Source: Saccharomyces uvarum (taxonomy: Eukaryota > Ascomycota > Saccharomycetes > Saccharomycetales > Saccharomycetaceae). Taken from it: 64,000 bases of DNA. Below, in pieces: positions 20,614 through 30,364 of this stretch (position 1 is the stretch's first letter; each line of letters starts with the position of its first letter). Where the stretch lies: the NCBI GenBank assembly GCA_947243795.1, contig OX365929.1:682001-746000 (forward strand). Direction: 5' to 3'. The notes below the pieces were generated by a model. It was not told where the DNA came from. It did not search any database and saw only the letters and a list, made by a program, of their open reading frames with translations. The position numbers and the translations under genes are program-made.

Positions 20614-22002
20614 TTATATATTAGAATTAGTATTAGTATGAAGTTGCTTAATTACATGATCATTTGCATTCGAGTTGTCTAAATCAATTTTACGATAGCA
20701 TATTTTACTACCATTTGTGACAACTGCCTTGAGTTTGCTTCTTTGGTGAGGTTTTAGTGTTTCTATTACTGGGGAAGTATGACTCCTATGAAGTTTATTT
20801 TCATCATTTTCTTCCGCTCCTTTTTCAGTATTAAGATTATTTTCTCTTTCAATCAGTTGTTCATAGTCTGTTACTTTTCTACTGTTTATTCTTTTGATCG
20901 TTAAAGAATTCAGCATTTCATTGGTTTGATCAGGACTGCGTCTTTCGATTTCTTCTAAGTAGCCTCTTGAGACGCTTCTTCGGCTGGCTTTCGGTAAAAT
21001 TTCAGAAGGAGGGCTTATGATCTTTCTAAAGTCTTCGTCATTAATACTTAACGAACTAGGTAATTTTATTCTTGGATTGTCTTTTTTCTTTGCTTTCAAC
21101 GGCCTACTATCTCTAAAGATCAACTTTTCAAACAACTCGGCTTTATCCTTGACTTTACTAGATTTTCTTAATCTCGTAATTGAATCAGACGATTCAGCAG
21201 ATGTAGGAGTTGTCTCTTTGTAGTCAGGATCTTGTGATTTTGAGAAATCAGCCGTAATGTTATTCCAATCATCATCCAGTAGTTTAGGAGAGGAACTTGA
21301 AAAAACTGAATTAGTTGAGCTTCCGGAATAATTAGAAAATGTTGGGGATGGGGTGAAACATGGCTTTTTAGCCAAGTCATCCTCAAAGGTTGTGCTTTTT
21401 TCCAACTCATGAAGGGAATGTATGTCATCATTATTCTCATCTATGTATGTATCATCTGAATCAGCTGAATGCGTCTGAAACGCCTTATCATTCAGTTCAA
21501 TAAAGTGGTTCATTCCTTGTATTACGGCCATATGAACAAGCTGCTCCCTTGATGACTCCGAGCGCTTGCTTAAGTCTAGATTCGAATCTCTGAAAGAAGC
21601 ATCTCCTTCTTTTTCGGCTTCTCTTTTTTTATAACCTATTGTTTTCTTTACTTGATCTAGAGTGCCTAGTTTGTATTTTTGCTGAACATTCTTTAATGAC
21701 GCAACCACAGATATGTTATGGTTCTTCAAAGTCAGCATCGCCTTTCTGTTAAAGTTCAAAATATCAAAAACATCAACAAGGACATTTTTGGTCCACCACA
21801 TATTCCCGTTTGAACCAATAAGAGCATTTCTGTAAACTATATTTTCATTTGCTAGCATTCGCAACAGAGTGCAGGTTTTCCCTATGCTTTGCAAATCATT
21901 CATGTCCAGGTGTGACAGTATTCGAAATAATAAATTTAATGGTAGGTTTGTCAAAGATTTCTCCTCCAGCGGTGTTTGTATACTGTAAGAAGATGATGGC
22001 AT
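20614..22002 (-). CDS. MFB1: Mitochondria-associated F-box protein
   Basis: Mfb1 is a peripheral mitochondrial F-box protein needed for normal tubular mitochondrial network shape and for retention of mitochondria in the mother cell. I take the ATG at 22002 (MPSSSYSIQTPLEEKS), giving 462 residues, close to the 465 of S. cerevisiae; the in-frame extension upstream has no ATG. The F-box lies at about residues 18-62 (LPLNLLFRILSHLDMNDLQS). The remainder is charged, Ser-rich and probably disordered, with no WD40 or LRR substrate domain visible. The gene is divergent from GTB1. The paralog is the non-F-box-typical Mdm30 group only by function, not by sequence here. Confidence 0.93.
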   Translation of the reverse strand: MPSSSYSIQTPLEEKSLTNLPLNLLFRILSHLDMNDLQSIGKTCTLLRMLANENIVYRNALIGSNGNMWWTKNVLVDVFDILNFNRKAMLTLKNHNISVVASLKNVQQKYKLGTLDQVKKTIGYKKREAEKEGDASFRDSNLDLSKRSESSREQLVHMAVIQGMNHFIELNDKAFQTHSADSDDTYIDENNDDIHSLHELEKSTTFEDDLAKKPCFTPSPTFSNYSGSSTNSVFSSSSPKLLDDDWNNITADFSKSQDPDYKETTPTSAESSDSITRLRKSSKVKDKAELFEKLIFRDSRPLKAKKKDNPRIKLPSSLSINDEDFRKIISPPSEILPKASRRSVSRGYLEEIERRSPDQTNEMLNSLTIKRINSRKVTDYEQLIERENNLNTEKGAEENDENKLHRSHTSPVIETLKPHQRSKLKAVVTNGSKICYRKIDLDNSNANDHVIKQLHTNTNSNI

Positions 22003-22493
22003 TGTATTGTAGAAAAGGCGGGAACAAACTCCGAAAACAAATATATACCTTCGCTTATGAGCCGAGTCGTTTTCCCTTTGATATTCTGTATAGGGATATA
22101 AGGTAAACAAACAGTGACTGATACTCCTCAATTATTTGAATGCTTCCCTTTGGTTATATTATAATAAGGCTTGAAATTTTCCTTCCTATGTTGTAAGCAA
22201 GTAAGCAATTTGTGTTGGTTAGTGTCTAACGGGTGAAAAATTACTAGTAGCACAACCGGTCGCTATGTCCGTTAAGGCATCATTAGTTGGGTAAAGATAA
22301 ACATGGTTGTTTGGGTCAAAACAAATCGGGTATCGCCAATTCCCTTCTCCATTCCTTACCCGCCCGGGCGACGGCTTAATAGTAGCATTTGGGGAATTGG
22401 CATTGAAATCTAAGACGAATATAGTGAAGATGAGGGCTATTGCATTTGGAATGCTAAAAGGCGTTCTGTTAGGTCATTATATATCCATTGGTC
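22003..22493. promoter_or_regulatory. MFB1/GTB1 divergent promoter region
   Basis: A shared 491-bp region between divergent genes. It contains a Reb1 consensus (22356-22362) and two plus-strand ATGs upstream of GTB1 (22303 and 22430), the second starting a frame that overlaps the GTB1 start. No RNA gene was seen. Confidence 0.6.
22356..22362 (+). promoter_or_regulatory. Reb1 binding site
   Basis: TTACCCG is the core of the general regulatory factor Reb1, which clears nucleosomes. It lies 130 bp upstream of the GTB1 ATG, inside the divergent promoter. Confidence 0.65.
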
Positions 22494-24632
22494 ATGGTGA
22501 GTGCACCTCTGTTATTTCTGCTGCTAATCGAGCAAGTGTCGCTCGTATTGTCATCACAGCAAGCCCAAGGTAACAAGCCCGCGCATGTTATAGGTGTTCC
22601 GAGAGGGAAGCAGTACTTGTATGCGTCAAACGAACCGGATTCGACCAAGTGGCACTGTTTAAACCGTGCGGATATTGTGCTGAACTTAAGTCAGATCAAT
22701 GATGGGGTTTGTGACTGTCCTGATGGTTCTGACGAGCCCGGCACCGCTGCTTGCGAAGAAGATATATTTCAAACGGTCGCAGAGCAAAGTAGTGAGGTGA
22801 GCAAGTACTTTTACTGTGATAATAACGGCTTCATTCCAAGACATATACGAAAGTCAGATGTTGGAGACGGTATTTGCGATTGTTGTGATTGTTCGGACGA
22901 ACTACTGTCTGAATATAAACCTTTTGATGTAGGATCCGATTGTTCTAAACTGAAAAATGAATTTGATATTATGGTTTCTACTGAACTGCTTAGCTATGAA
23001 AAGGGTAGTAAAGCTTTGACAGCACTGGAAAAGAAATACGGCGTACAATCAGAGGTAGATGATACGGTTAGTAGTGACACCTTAAAGAAAACTAAACAAC
23101 GACTTGTTGACGACATAACATTATTCTCCAATAAACTCGCAAAAGATAAGGTTAAATTAGACCAAGCCAAAAAAAACTACATCAGCCAATTGCAGATCGA
23201 GGATCCAATTTTGTATAAATTTGAACAAATGAAAATGAATGCTTTAGTTTCAGAGGTTCTTTCTTCGTTTACGGTAGTTTCAACTGTGAGCAAAAGTCAT
23301 GAAGATATCCTGAAAATTTTAGATGAGCTATCTGAATCCTATACACGTTCTTTAAATGATGAAGTTGTTAATAATGGTATCAAAAAATTTAAGAAACAAA
23401 AAAGACAGGCTGAAAAGGCCAAAATCACCGCGGATAGTGCAATTGATGACGGCCAAAGAGATAGCCTCGTTTCATACTTCACAGAGGAATTACCCCAAAT
23501 CTTTTTGGAGAGAGAATCAGAAGACTCGTTAAGATATGTTATAGGCAAGTCTAATTTTGTCAAAGCATTGATTGAGGGTAAAATTAACTATACCAATGAT
23601 ATAATGCAATATGTTAAAGAATATAGCTCAATTATGAATGATATTGCCCAAAATTATAATGTTAACTTCCAAGATGCAGGAGTCAAAAAGGCTGTTGATT
23701 CATATAAGGATTATCTAAGTGAATATAACACATTAATCGAAAATGGCCAAATATATCCATCAGAAAGTCTATTGAAACTACTGAATGAAGTGGTATCATT
23801 TGTTACTGAGAATGCACCAAGGATACTATCACCTGATGCCAATGACGAAGAACACGCCACGAATGGTAATGGCGGTGGTGCTTTGGAAGACTTACGTAAT
23901 AAGATTTGGGATGTTATACCCAAGCTAGACCAATTTTCTTCTAGGGGAAAACTAGTTACATTGAAGAAGCAACTTGACGTTTATGAAAAAGACTTTGACC
24001 AGCTAGATGCTGAATTGAAACTAATGAAGCGTAACCCTATTTTAAATGATTCGATGGATAGAGAACAAAATGAAGGTAGTAACGCTATTGTGGGAGAACT
24101 GACCAAGCTATTAGAAGGTATGGGGTCCCAATCGTATTGTATTGAGGATGTATTAGACAACTATTCGTACATGATATGTTTTCAAGAACCAATGAATCAA
24201 GGCACAATATACCAAATTGAAAGCAAATCCAACGGTAAAAAGGTCTTAATTGGCCATTTCAAGACACTGGGTATTGACGCAGACTTGAATATGAACAAGT
24301 ACGTAGAGCATTTGAAGATGGCATACAGTGAGGATAGCGATTTGACTTCACATTTAGCAAGCATGCAAGAGGATGATGAGAAAACGCAAAATTACGTATT
24401 CGGCAACCTGAACGAATTTAACAATGGGTTTGTATTGCAATACGAAAACGGAGACCAGTGCTGGAACGGTCCACATAGATCAGCCACGGTATTCGTCCGT
24501 TGCAGTGATACCTTCCAAATTCGGAGCGTACACGAAGTGACTAAGTGTAACTACATATTTGACGTCAGCGGGCCACTGGGCTGCAACAAAGCCTTCGAAT
24601 ACAAGCCCCCGAAGTTCAACTTAGCCAAATAA
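22494..24632 (+). CDS. GTB1: Glucosidase II beta subunit
   Basis: Gtb1 partners the catalytic Rot2 in the endoplasmic reticulum and recognises mannose on N-glycans so that the inner glucose residues are trimmed. I choose the ATG at 22494, which puts a hydrophobic signal peptide (VSAPLLFLLLIEQVSLVLSS) at the very N terminus and gives 712 residues; S. cerevisiae has about 702. Two cysteine-rich LDL-receptor-A-like modules follow (NDGVCDCPDGSDE and GDGICDCCDCSDE, about residues 62-145), then a long coiled-coil central part, and a C-terminal MRH domain (about 547-690) with paired cysteines and the GDQCWNG segment. There is no HDEL tail, as in the cerevisiae protein. Confidence 0.95.
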   Translation: MVSAPLLFLLLIEQVSLVLSSQQAQGNKPAHVIGVPRGKQYLYASNEPDSTKWHCLNRADIVLNLSQINDGVCDCPDGSDEPGTAACEEDIFQTVAEQSSEVSKYFYCDNNGFIPRHIRKSDVGDGICDCCDCSDELLSEYKPFDVGSDCSKLKNEFDIMVSTELLSYEKGSKALTALEKKYGVQSEVDDTVSSDTLKKTKQRLVDDITLFSNKLAKDKVKLDQAKKNYISQLQIEDPILYKFEQMKMNALVSEVLSSFTVVSTVSKSHEDILKILDELSESYTRSLNDEVVNNGIKKFKKQKRQAEKAKITADSAIDDGQRDSLVSYFTEELPQIFLERESEDSLRYVIGKSNFVKALIEGKINYTNDIMQYVKEYSSIMNDIAQNYNVNFQDAGVKKAVDSYKDYLSEYNTLIENGQIYPSESLLKLLNEVVSFVTENAPRILSPDANDEEHATNGNGGGALEDLRNKIWDVIPKLDQFSSRGKLVTLKKQLDVYEKDFDQLDAELKLMKRNPILNDSMDREQNEGSNAIVGELTKLLEGMGSQSYCIEDVLDNYSYMICFQEPMNQGTIYQIESKSNGKKVLIGHFKTLGIDADLNMNKYVEHLKMAYSEDSDLTSHLASMQEDDEKTQNYVFGNLNEFNNGFVLQYENGDQCWNGPHRSATVFVRCSDTFQIRSVHEVTKCNYIFDVSGPLGCNKAFEYKPPKFNLAK

Positions 24633-25236
24633 ATAAAATAGACATAGAGATATTATTTTCAATAAGTAAACGACTTCAAAACCGGTGGCAGTGCTGCAAA
24701 ACTAGCTTACGAAACAACAATATTATATCCCTCGGCCAAACGCGAAAACGAGGAGTAGCGTTATACCGCTCCAAATGCCGTGGTAATTGTGCACGACCAG
24801 CCCAGAAACGCGAAAAGAAGAATGCGGCGTCGATCACCCCACACGGTCTGTAATTAGTAACCGTTTCGGAAAATTGAAAAGAACTATTTTCCGCTAGTTT
24901 TTCCGTTTAGCGAATGTCTATGCGGCCTTTATTTTTTTCACGTTTGTTCTCCGATTTTCACAAGAGATGTTTGTAGATCTGTTTTTACAATTCAGTGAGC
25001 TGAGGTAACTACTGGAATTCGTTTTGGTAAGCCCTAGGCCTACAAAATGTTTCATACGCGATAATAACAAGAGATCGCCGTTTAATAGTGGCATATGCAT
25101 GGAGCTGAATCTAGGATCTATATACATATAAAAACGTACGCAATTTCTGAGAGGCAGTTACCTCTCTCCTGCGTTTATCTTCTTGCAGTAGGGATATATA
25201 GACAATACATCGCATTAGTATAGAGTAAACGCAACG
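24633..25236. other. GTB1-YDR222W intergenic region
   Basis: The 3' region of GTB1 and the promoter of the next gene. A good TATA element, TATAAAAA (25127-25134), lies about 105 bp before the start codon. No RNA gene, repeat or clear activator site was seen. Confidence 0.5.
25127..25134 (+). promoter_or_regulatory. TATA element of the YDR222W ortholog
   Basis: TATAAAAA at 110 bp upstream of the ATG at 25237, in a promoter with a short leader. TATA-containing yeast promoters are often stress-regulated, but I see no stress element next to it. Confidence 0.5.
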
Positions 25237-26502
25237 ATGTCTCAATCGAGAAATGAAAAAATAAAGTTTGCCTCTATCAAAGAGGTGGACTATAAAATGC
25301 CGGTGAGCAAAAGTAAGAAATACACTCTTATTGACGCTGTCCAACCATTAGAGTGGTATTGTAACAATGATAGTGAGACAGGTTACCAACAAACTATCAA
25401 CAACAAGAGCGATGGTACTATAATTGTCAACGGTGGTATAGGTTTATTCAAAGTAGTGAAGAAATCCATGGAGACAAGAGTCGAGACTCAAACATTGTAT
25501 TTTACCGACTTGCAATCTGGGTTATGTGGGTTTGTACAATTACTGTATTCCACAGTAATGGGCGGTATCTATAAGGGCTTTCAGCTTAATTTCAAGATAT
25601 TTAGGTCAGAAAATAACAATAACGATTATGACGTTTGGGAAAGTTTTAAGTTGAATGACATAACTGAATTTAAACCATTGAGGTTTGTTTCTAGAAATGT
25701 CATTTTTGAATTTTTGGACAATAAGGATGAAAAATTGGGATCTATTGGCCAACTATCTATCAAATGTGATTTGCCCACTTGTAACAATACGATTCAAAAC
25801 TTGAAAATTGACTTGTTGATAGATTTGTTTCAAGGTTTCAAAATGAATCCTAACGGTTGCAATTATTACTTTGACAAAGAGATCTCCGCTACTGATGAAC
25901 TTATTTCCTCAGACAAAATGGTTAGACACGTCTTCGTCCCCAAAGGTAGTTGTAATGGTCAGATTTCTTATGATAAAAAATTAAATAACGGGAGCTTCCA
26001 AAGTAAAGTAATCGAATTAACCAATGTTCCTGTGAGTTATCTAGACGCCGTTCAAGGTCTTTTACCAAATAAAGCAGCTAGCAATTGGAACTTCTTATGT
26101 TTCCACAGTGAAAACTATTCCATTTTGGCTATAGAATTCACCACTCCTCAAGAATATGATAACGCCACAGTAACAGTATGGTCTATATCTGAGAAGAACA
26201 AACTGACCGCCATTGGTTCTTCTGTCCAAAGTCCAAAACGTCACGTTCGGTTTCGGGCTACTAGTACAGATAAAGAAAACCACTGGATATATCCAACATC
26301 CATCAAATTCCCCGGTAGATTTTCAGAGCATAATTTAAGATTGGTTAATAGATACGATGTTCTTGGTGAATTGCCAAGCATGGTTAGATCACTAGCTCAG
26401 AAAATCGTCAGCATTAATCCTTTCATTTACCAATATTGCCAACCTTCTAAATTCAAACATGAAAAGGGTATCTCAATTATTGAGAGTACCTTTATCAGTT
26501 GA
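25237..26502 (+). CDS. Uncharacterised protein, YDR222W ortholog
   Basis: This is the ortholog of S. cerevisiae YDR222W, whose function is not known; its whole-genome-duplication paralog is YLR225C. The product has 421 residues (about 415 in S. cerevisiae). It is rich in beta-forming stretches. The pattern QTLYFTDLQSGLCGFVQLLYS (split here: QTLYFTDLQSG, then LCGFVQLLYS, about residues 87-107) and RHVRFRATSTDKENHW near residue 330 resemble Svf1-type lipocalin-like proteins, a family in the sterol/ceramide field. I assign that relationship only tentatively. No transmembrane segment or signal peptide is seen. Confidence 0.9.
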   Translation: MSQSRNEKIKFASIKEVDYKMPVSKSKKYTLIDAVQPLEWYCNNDSETGYQQTINNKSDGTIIVNGGIGLFKVVKKSMETRVETQTLYFTDLQSGLCGFVQLLYSTVMGGIYKGFQLNFKIFRSENNNNDYDVWESFKLNDITEFKPLRFVSRNVIFEFLDNKDEKLGSIGQLSIKCDLPTCNNTIQNLKIDLLIDLFQGFKMNPNGCNYYFDKEISATDELISSDKMVRHVFVPKGSCNGQISYDKKLNNGSFQSKVIELTNVPVSYLDAVQGLLPNKAASNWNFLCFHSENYSILAIEFTTPQEYDNATVTVWSISEKNKLTAIGSSVQSPKRHVRFRATSTDKENHWIYPTSIKFPGRFSEHNLRLVNRYDVLGELPSMVRSLAQKIVSINPFIYQYCQPSKFKHEKGISIIESTFIS

Positions 26503-26937
26503 GCAAAAGGGCAATAGTCTTTTTTTAAGGTACAAAAGTAGATCGGCATAACATGTTCCTTCATTTTCTCTTCTTTTTCTTTTGCTCTTCTTCCATTTCT
26601 CTTTCTATTTACTTCAACTAATAATTAATGTATAGTGAAAACATACACAGTCACAACCTAATAACCCGTCCACTTTCATCTTTTTTTAATCTGTGGCTAC
26701 ACTTTCCTCTGATGAATCGTTACATCATTGCGCCATACTTTCGAACTGCATCCAAGCCATAAAACGTGGATATCCTCCCCGCCGCATACATGCTGAAAAA
26801 AGCATCACGGGAACGAGAAGGATAGCGTTTCGCCATAAAAAGAAACTATCTTCAAAATGTTGGGGAGAGAGCAAAGGGGAAACAGCAAGCATTAAGGGAA
26901 GGTCTACCAGTTTCCTTTTTTTGAACTCTACCCATTT

Positions 26938-26945
26938 TATATAAA
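26938..26945 (+). promoter_or_regulatory. TATA element of CRF1
   Basis: TATATAAA lies 372 bp upstream of the CRF1 ATG, implying a leader of roughly 250-330 nt if it is used. Assigned by consensus and position. Confidence 0.5.
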
Positions 26946-27172
26946 ACCTTAATCTAAACCGGTAAACTGAAGTGTACTTCGGCCTACGAAATCTAGTCTT
27001 TAGTCATTCTATTCTTGAAAGCGAATCAACCAGCGAAAAATTATAGTTAAATAAATAAACGTTCACAAACAATTGCTTTTCATACTTACGTTTGTTTCTT
27101 TTCTATCGAATCTTATTAATAAGTTTATTTTCTCTTTTCTTCGTTCTGATTGTTTATAGTACCAAGAAGTTG

Positions 27173-27217
27173 ATGCGTCAAAAACCTTTTATAGCTAATT
27201 TTATTGAGAAACAGTAA
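27173..27217 (+). other. Upstream ORF candidate in the CRF1 leader
   Basis: ATG plus 13 codons and TAA, ending 99 nt before the CRF1 ATG and downstream of the TATA element, hence probably inside the mRNA. It could lower CRF1 translation. Chance occurrence is possible. Confidence 0.35.
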
Positions 27218-27316
27218 AAACAAAAAAAACATTATTTCAGTTGCTATAAAGTTTGCGAATTTACAATCGTTTCAATTAAACAATATTAAAAAAAATCATT
27301 TAGAAAAGCGTTCTAA

Positions 27317-29011
27317 ATGCTAGTTGATATACCCGCTAAAAGCACTATGCGGCGCAAGTCCCGCTTACCAATTAGAAATGTGCCGAAGGAAGTGAGTACT
27401 ACTGCCTTATCTTCATCAACCTCTTCAGCTGTCTCCTATTCGTCTAATAATGATGATGGTAGTTTTGATTTCTCTTCAGATTCTTCTTTAAGCGACATTT
27501 CTGATGTAGAGAGTAGTTATACAAGGACAAAAAGATTGAAATTAGAAAACAGCAAAGAAGGGAAAAATCAGTCTTACAATTTTTTTAAGAAAAGGAACAC
27601 AAATGCCTTAGAAAAGGAGACTTCTCTTGACAACGGTCCCAAGATAGAAACAGATAATAGAATAAATCATCTGCTTATGTTGGCCAGCCGCACTACATAC
27701 GTCAGTAATATGCGCGATGGCCAAGCTGAAAATCGGCCTGATTTGCTAATAGATAAATGTGGAGCCCATGAATATTATTTAAGCGATTCATCACCGGTAA
27801 TCACCCAAAAAGAGGAGGACATTGGTGTCGAAGTCTTTAGAGATAGCGAACTTGATAGTTGCCAAGTACCATCGATAAATGATGACGAACTTGTTAATTT
27901 TCAATATCCGGAAACAGAAACTGATATGGAATTCGACGAAGTGTTTTTCACACCACTGGATGGTGTGAATAAGGTAGGAAAAGGACCAGGATCGATTGAA
28001 AAAGATTTGAATAGTAGCATTTTTGAGCAACACACGCAGTTGAATTCAGAAGATCGGCTTGTCAGCGAAAGCAATGCCTTTCCTATACTGACTACATCAA
28101 ATGTTTCTTCCCTCACCGAGGCTTTGCATAAAATCCATGAAGATAAGCTCCGTTCACCTGTTGAGGAGAGCTTCAATCCGTCAAATGTCGTTATAGATTC
28201 AAATAAAATAGACATGAATTATCTTTATACTAATTCTAGAGAGGAGTTATCTACTCCTTCACTTTCCTCAAAAGACTTCAAAGATGAAAGTTTCGACAAC
28301 GATGATAAAGTTGATGAAGTCATTTACAGAGATGACGATTCAACAGACGAAGATGAGAGTTTGCCTCCTCCGGATCCAAGAAGGAAAAAAATCGGTTCCA
28401 AAGCTTGTGAAATAGTGGATTCTAGAAAAGTTGGTATAAATGTACCAAGGTTATGTATGTGGTCGCTAAGTGATAAACCCTTTAGTGTTATTGATGGACT
28501 ATGTACAAAATCACTATATCCATTAGCCGAGAACTTTTCTAACTGCGAAAGCTCAAGTTCGAGCTCAAGTCCAATTAATCCACAGGAGGCGCAAAAAGAA
28601 AACTCACCTTTTGATAATGATACCATGTTAGCCGACCTTTTAAACATAAGTGAGGTTGAAGCAAAAAAAACCCCCATTCATTACAGCGAGTATACACGTG
28701 AGCCTTTTTTTGAAACCCCAAAAGGGCCATTATCGTCCTTTAGAGATAGAGGTAAAGCTTTACAAGACAAAGACATACCTTACAAGCTAAACGTTTCAAA
28801 ATTTACTAAAAGGGGCACCCGTTATGTGAGCAAAGATCAACCAGAGGGGGGGAATGGAAACTTATGTTATTCTGGATCATTACCTGAGGAGAAAAAGAGG
28901 AATTTAAGGGTTAGAGGGAGACGTCTAAAGCAGAAACAGAATCAAGAGAAGCTTTACAAACAAAAGCTAACCTCGATCAATAATTTGCTCGACAACATTA
29001 GTCCATTTTAA
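27317..29011 (+). CDS. CRF1: Corepressor of ribosomal-protein genes
   Basis: Crf1 binds the forkhead factor Fhl1 at ribosomal-protein promoters and displaces its coactivator Ifh1 when TOR signalling drops. The product has 564 residues from the ATG at 27317. The Ser/Asp-rich N terminus (SSDSSLSDISDVESS, about residues 54-68) resembles Ifh1. The forkhead-binding (FHB) region is recognisable at about 340-400 (DESLPPPDPRRKKIGSKACE, then VPRLCMWSLSDKPFSVIDG). The C terminus is basic, rich in Lys/Arg. I remember the S. cerevisiae protein as about 467 residues, so this frame looks about 95 residues longer; that comparison is from memory. A later ATG at 27347 is an alternative start. Confidence 0.9.
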   Translation: MLVDIPAKSTMRRKSRLPIRNVPKEVSTTALSSSTSSAVSYSSNNDDGSFDFSSDSSLSDISDVESSYTRTKRLKLENSKEGKNQSYNFFKKRNTNALEKETSLDNGPKIETDNRINHLLMLASRTTYVSNMRDGQAENRPDLLIDKCGAHEYYLSDSSPVITQKEEDIGVEVFRDSELDSCQVPSINDDELVNFQYPETETDMEFDEVFFTPLDGVNKVGKGPGSIEKDLNSSIFEQHTQLNSEDRLVSESNAFPILTTSNVSSLTEALHKIHEDKLRSPVEESFNPSNVVIDSNKIDMNYLYTNSREELSTPSLSSKDFKDESFDNDDKVDEVIYRDDDSTDEDESLPPPDPRRKKIGSKACEIVDSRKVGINVPRLCMWSLSDKPFSVIDGLCTKSLYPLAENFSNCESSSSSSSPINPQEAQKENSPFDNDTMLADLLNISEVEAKKTPIHYSEYTREPFFETPKGPLSSFRDRGKALQDKDIPYKLNVSKFTKRGTRYVSKDQPEGGNGNLCYSGSLPEEKKRNLRVRGRRLKQKQNQEKLYKQKLTSINNLLDNISPF

Positions 29012-29564
29012 CTATCAGCGAATTGTAATCACAAAAAGTTATAATTCGCTTTTGTTGGAGTTTCTTTGTATAAACATACCTATTTTTCTTTATATATATT
29101 CCATGTGTTTTTTAATTATATATTATTATTATTTTTCATATTTACATTTCGTTCCCGTTTATTAATTTTTAATTGGAAAAAAAATATATGTTAAGGCCTG
29201 TATTTGCTTGATTGTACATAAACAGAATCAAAATTGTTTAACATTTGTATAACGCTGATACAGAATTTAAATAAAACACTTGTAATTATACAGAACAAGC
29301 CTAGAGTGTACAGGGGCTACAGATTGGTTCAAACTGCATGTTACTTAATAACCAAGTTTGGGCGGCTAGAGGAGCACGATCGCTCAGGACACTTCATTTC
29401 ACGCCTTGGTGTCGAAATAATAATAAAAACGCAAGCATCTAACCGAATAAAGTATCTTATGATCATTAAAATTATTAAACTATTATACAATTTTTTATTT
29501 CATTTTTATTTTTATATACCCATATAAATAATAATATTAATTAGTTAATACCAAAGTGATTTCC
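29012..29564. other. CRF1-HTB1 convergent intergenic region
   Basis: A 3'-3' gap of 553 bp, very AT-rich, with TA-rich polyadenylation-type elements. ATTTACATTTC near 29140 is a 10/11 match to the ARS consensus. The patch 29330-29410 is less AT-rich and unexplained. No gene was recognised. Confidence 0.5.
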
Positions 29565-29960
29565 TTATGCTTGAGTGGAGGAAGAGTACTTGGTAACAGC
29601 TCTAGTACCTTCAGAAACGGCATGCTTAGCCAATTCACCTGGTAAGATCAATCTAACAGCGGTTTGGATTTCTCTGGCAGAGATAGTAGACTTCTTGTTG
29701 TAAGCAGCCAATTTAGAGGCTTCGGTAGCAATTCTTTCAAAGATATCGTTAACAAAGGAGTTCAAGATAGACATGGACTTTTGAGAAATACCAGTGTCTG
29801 GGTGAGTTTGCTTCAAAACTTTGTAAATATAAGAGGAATAGGTTTCCTTTCTAGCCTTAGTTCTCTTCTTACCATCAGTGGAAGTAGAGGTCTTCTTGGC
29901 AGCTGGCTTCTTTTCAGCTGGGGCTTTGGAGGCAGGTTTCTTTTCGGCTTTAGCAGACAT
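29565..29960 (-). CDS. HTB1: Histone H2B
   Basis: Core histone H2B, paired with H2A in the nucleosome. The ATG at 29960 gives the standard 131 residues; the longer open frame upstream is promoter sequence. The Lys/Ala-rich tail ([20 protein letters not shown]) is followed by the histone fold and the C-terminal helix with the Lys123 region [14 protein letters not shown], the Bre1/Rad6 ubiquitination site. The tail reads KKRTKARK where I remember KKRSKARK in S. cerevisiae, one sign this is another species. Codon use is strongly biased to preferred yeast codons. It is transcribed divergently from HTA1. Confidence 0.98.
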   Translation of the reverse strand: MSAKAEKKPASKAPAEKKPAAKKTSTSTDGKKRTKARKETYSSYIYKVLKQTHPDTGISQKSMSILNSFVNDIFERIATEASKLAAYNKKSTISAREIQTAVRLILPGELAKHAVSEGTRAVTKYSSSTQA

Positions 29961-30095
29961 TGTGTATTTGTGTGATTTGTTTGTGATTTTGTTTACTTGT
30001 ATATTATAGGAAATAAATAACGTAAGAACGAATATAACTGGAAAGAGAACCGATGATGGTTGAACTTGATAAGCCAAGACAGTCAAACCCTGTTG

Positions 30096-30103
30096 TTTAT
30101 ATA
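30096..30103 (-). promoter_or_regulatory. TATA element of HTB1
   Basis: TATATAAA on the minus strand, about 136 bp upstream of the HTB1 start codon. Confidence 0.6.
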
Positions 30104-30208
30104 CATCAAAAAAATGTAATGCCCCTTCTTTACTAGAACATAACAAAATAACCAACCAAGTTAGTAATTGCCACTATGAAGGCCAGTTTGTCTTGATTTA
30201 AACCTGCC

Positions 30209-30224
30209 GTTCCCGTTTTTTCGC
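30209..30224 (-). promoter_or_regulatory. Histone UAS copy, one mismatch
   Basis: On the minus strand this reads GCGAAAAAACGGGAAC, a 15/16 match to the histone UAS consensus GCGAAAAANTNNGAAC bound by Spt10. The mismatch is at the fixed T. Confidence 0.65.
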
Positions 30225-30243
30225 GGGCAAAAGGGTGCACCAC

Positions 30244-30259
30244 GCGAAAAAGGAGGAAC
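30244..30259 (+). promoter_or_regulatory. Histone UAS copy, one mismatch
   Basis: GCGAAAAAGGAGGAAC, again matching all fixed positions of the histone UAS except the T. It is inverted relative to the copy 20 bp to its left. Confidence 0.65.
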
Positions 30260-30364
30260 AGCCTTCCCTTTCGGGCGATGGAGAGCGTCTGACCATAGTT
30301 AACGACCCGACGGCGTTTTCTTGAAATTCGAACTCGCCGAGCTCACAAGTAACTCATTAGCGCT

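Larger units (their letters stand above)
26503..27316. promoter_or_regulatory. CRF1 upstream region
   Basis: An 814-bp tandem gap with a T/C-rich 5' part, a TATA element (26938-26945), AGGGG-type stress-element cores upstream of it (near 26875), and an AT-rich probable leader of more than 300 nt. The leader would hold a 14-codon upstream frame (27173-27217). Confidence 0.5.

Noticed and set aside
22003-22131. Extended N terminus of MFB1
   Set aside because: No ATG in the extension; the ATG at 22002 restores the family length and puts the F-box near the start.
29961-30155. N-terminal extension of H2B by 65 codons
   Set aside because: The extension is promoter DNA with the TATA element. The ATG at 29960 gives the exact H2B length.
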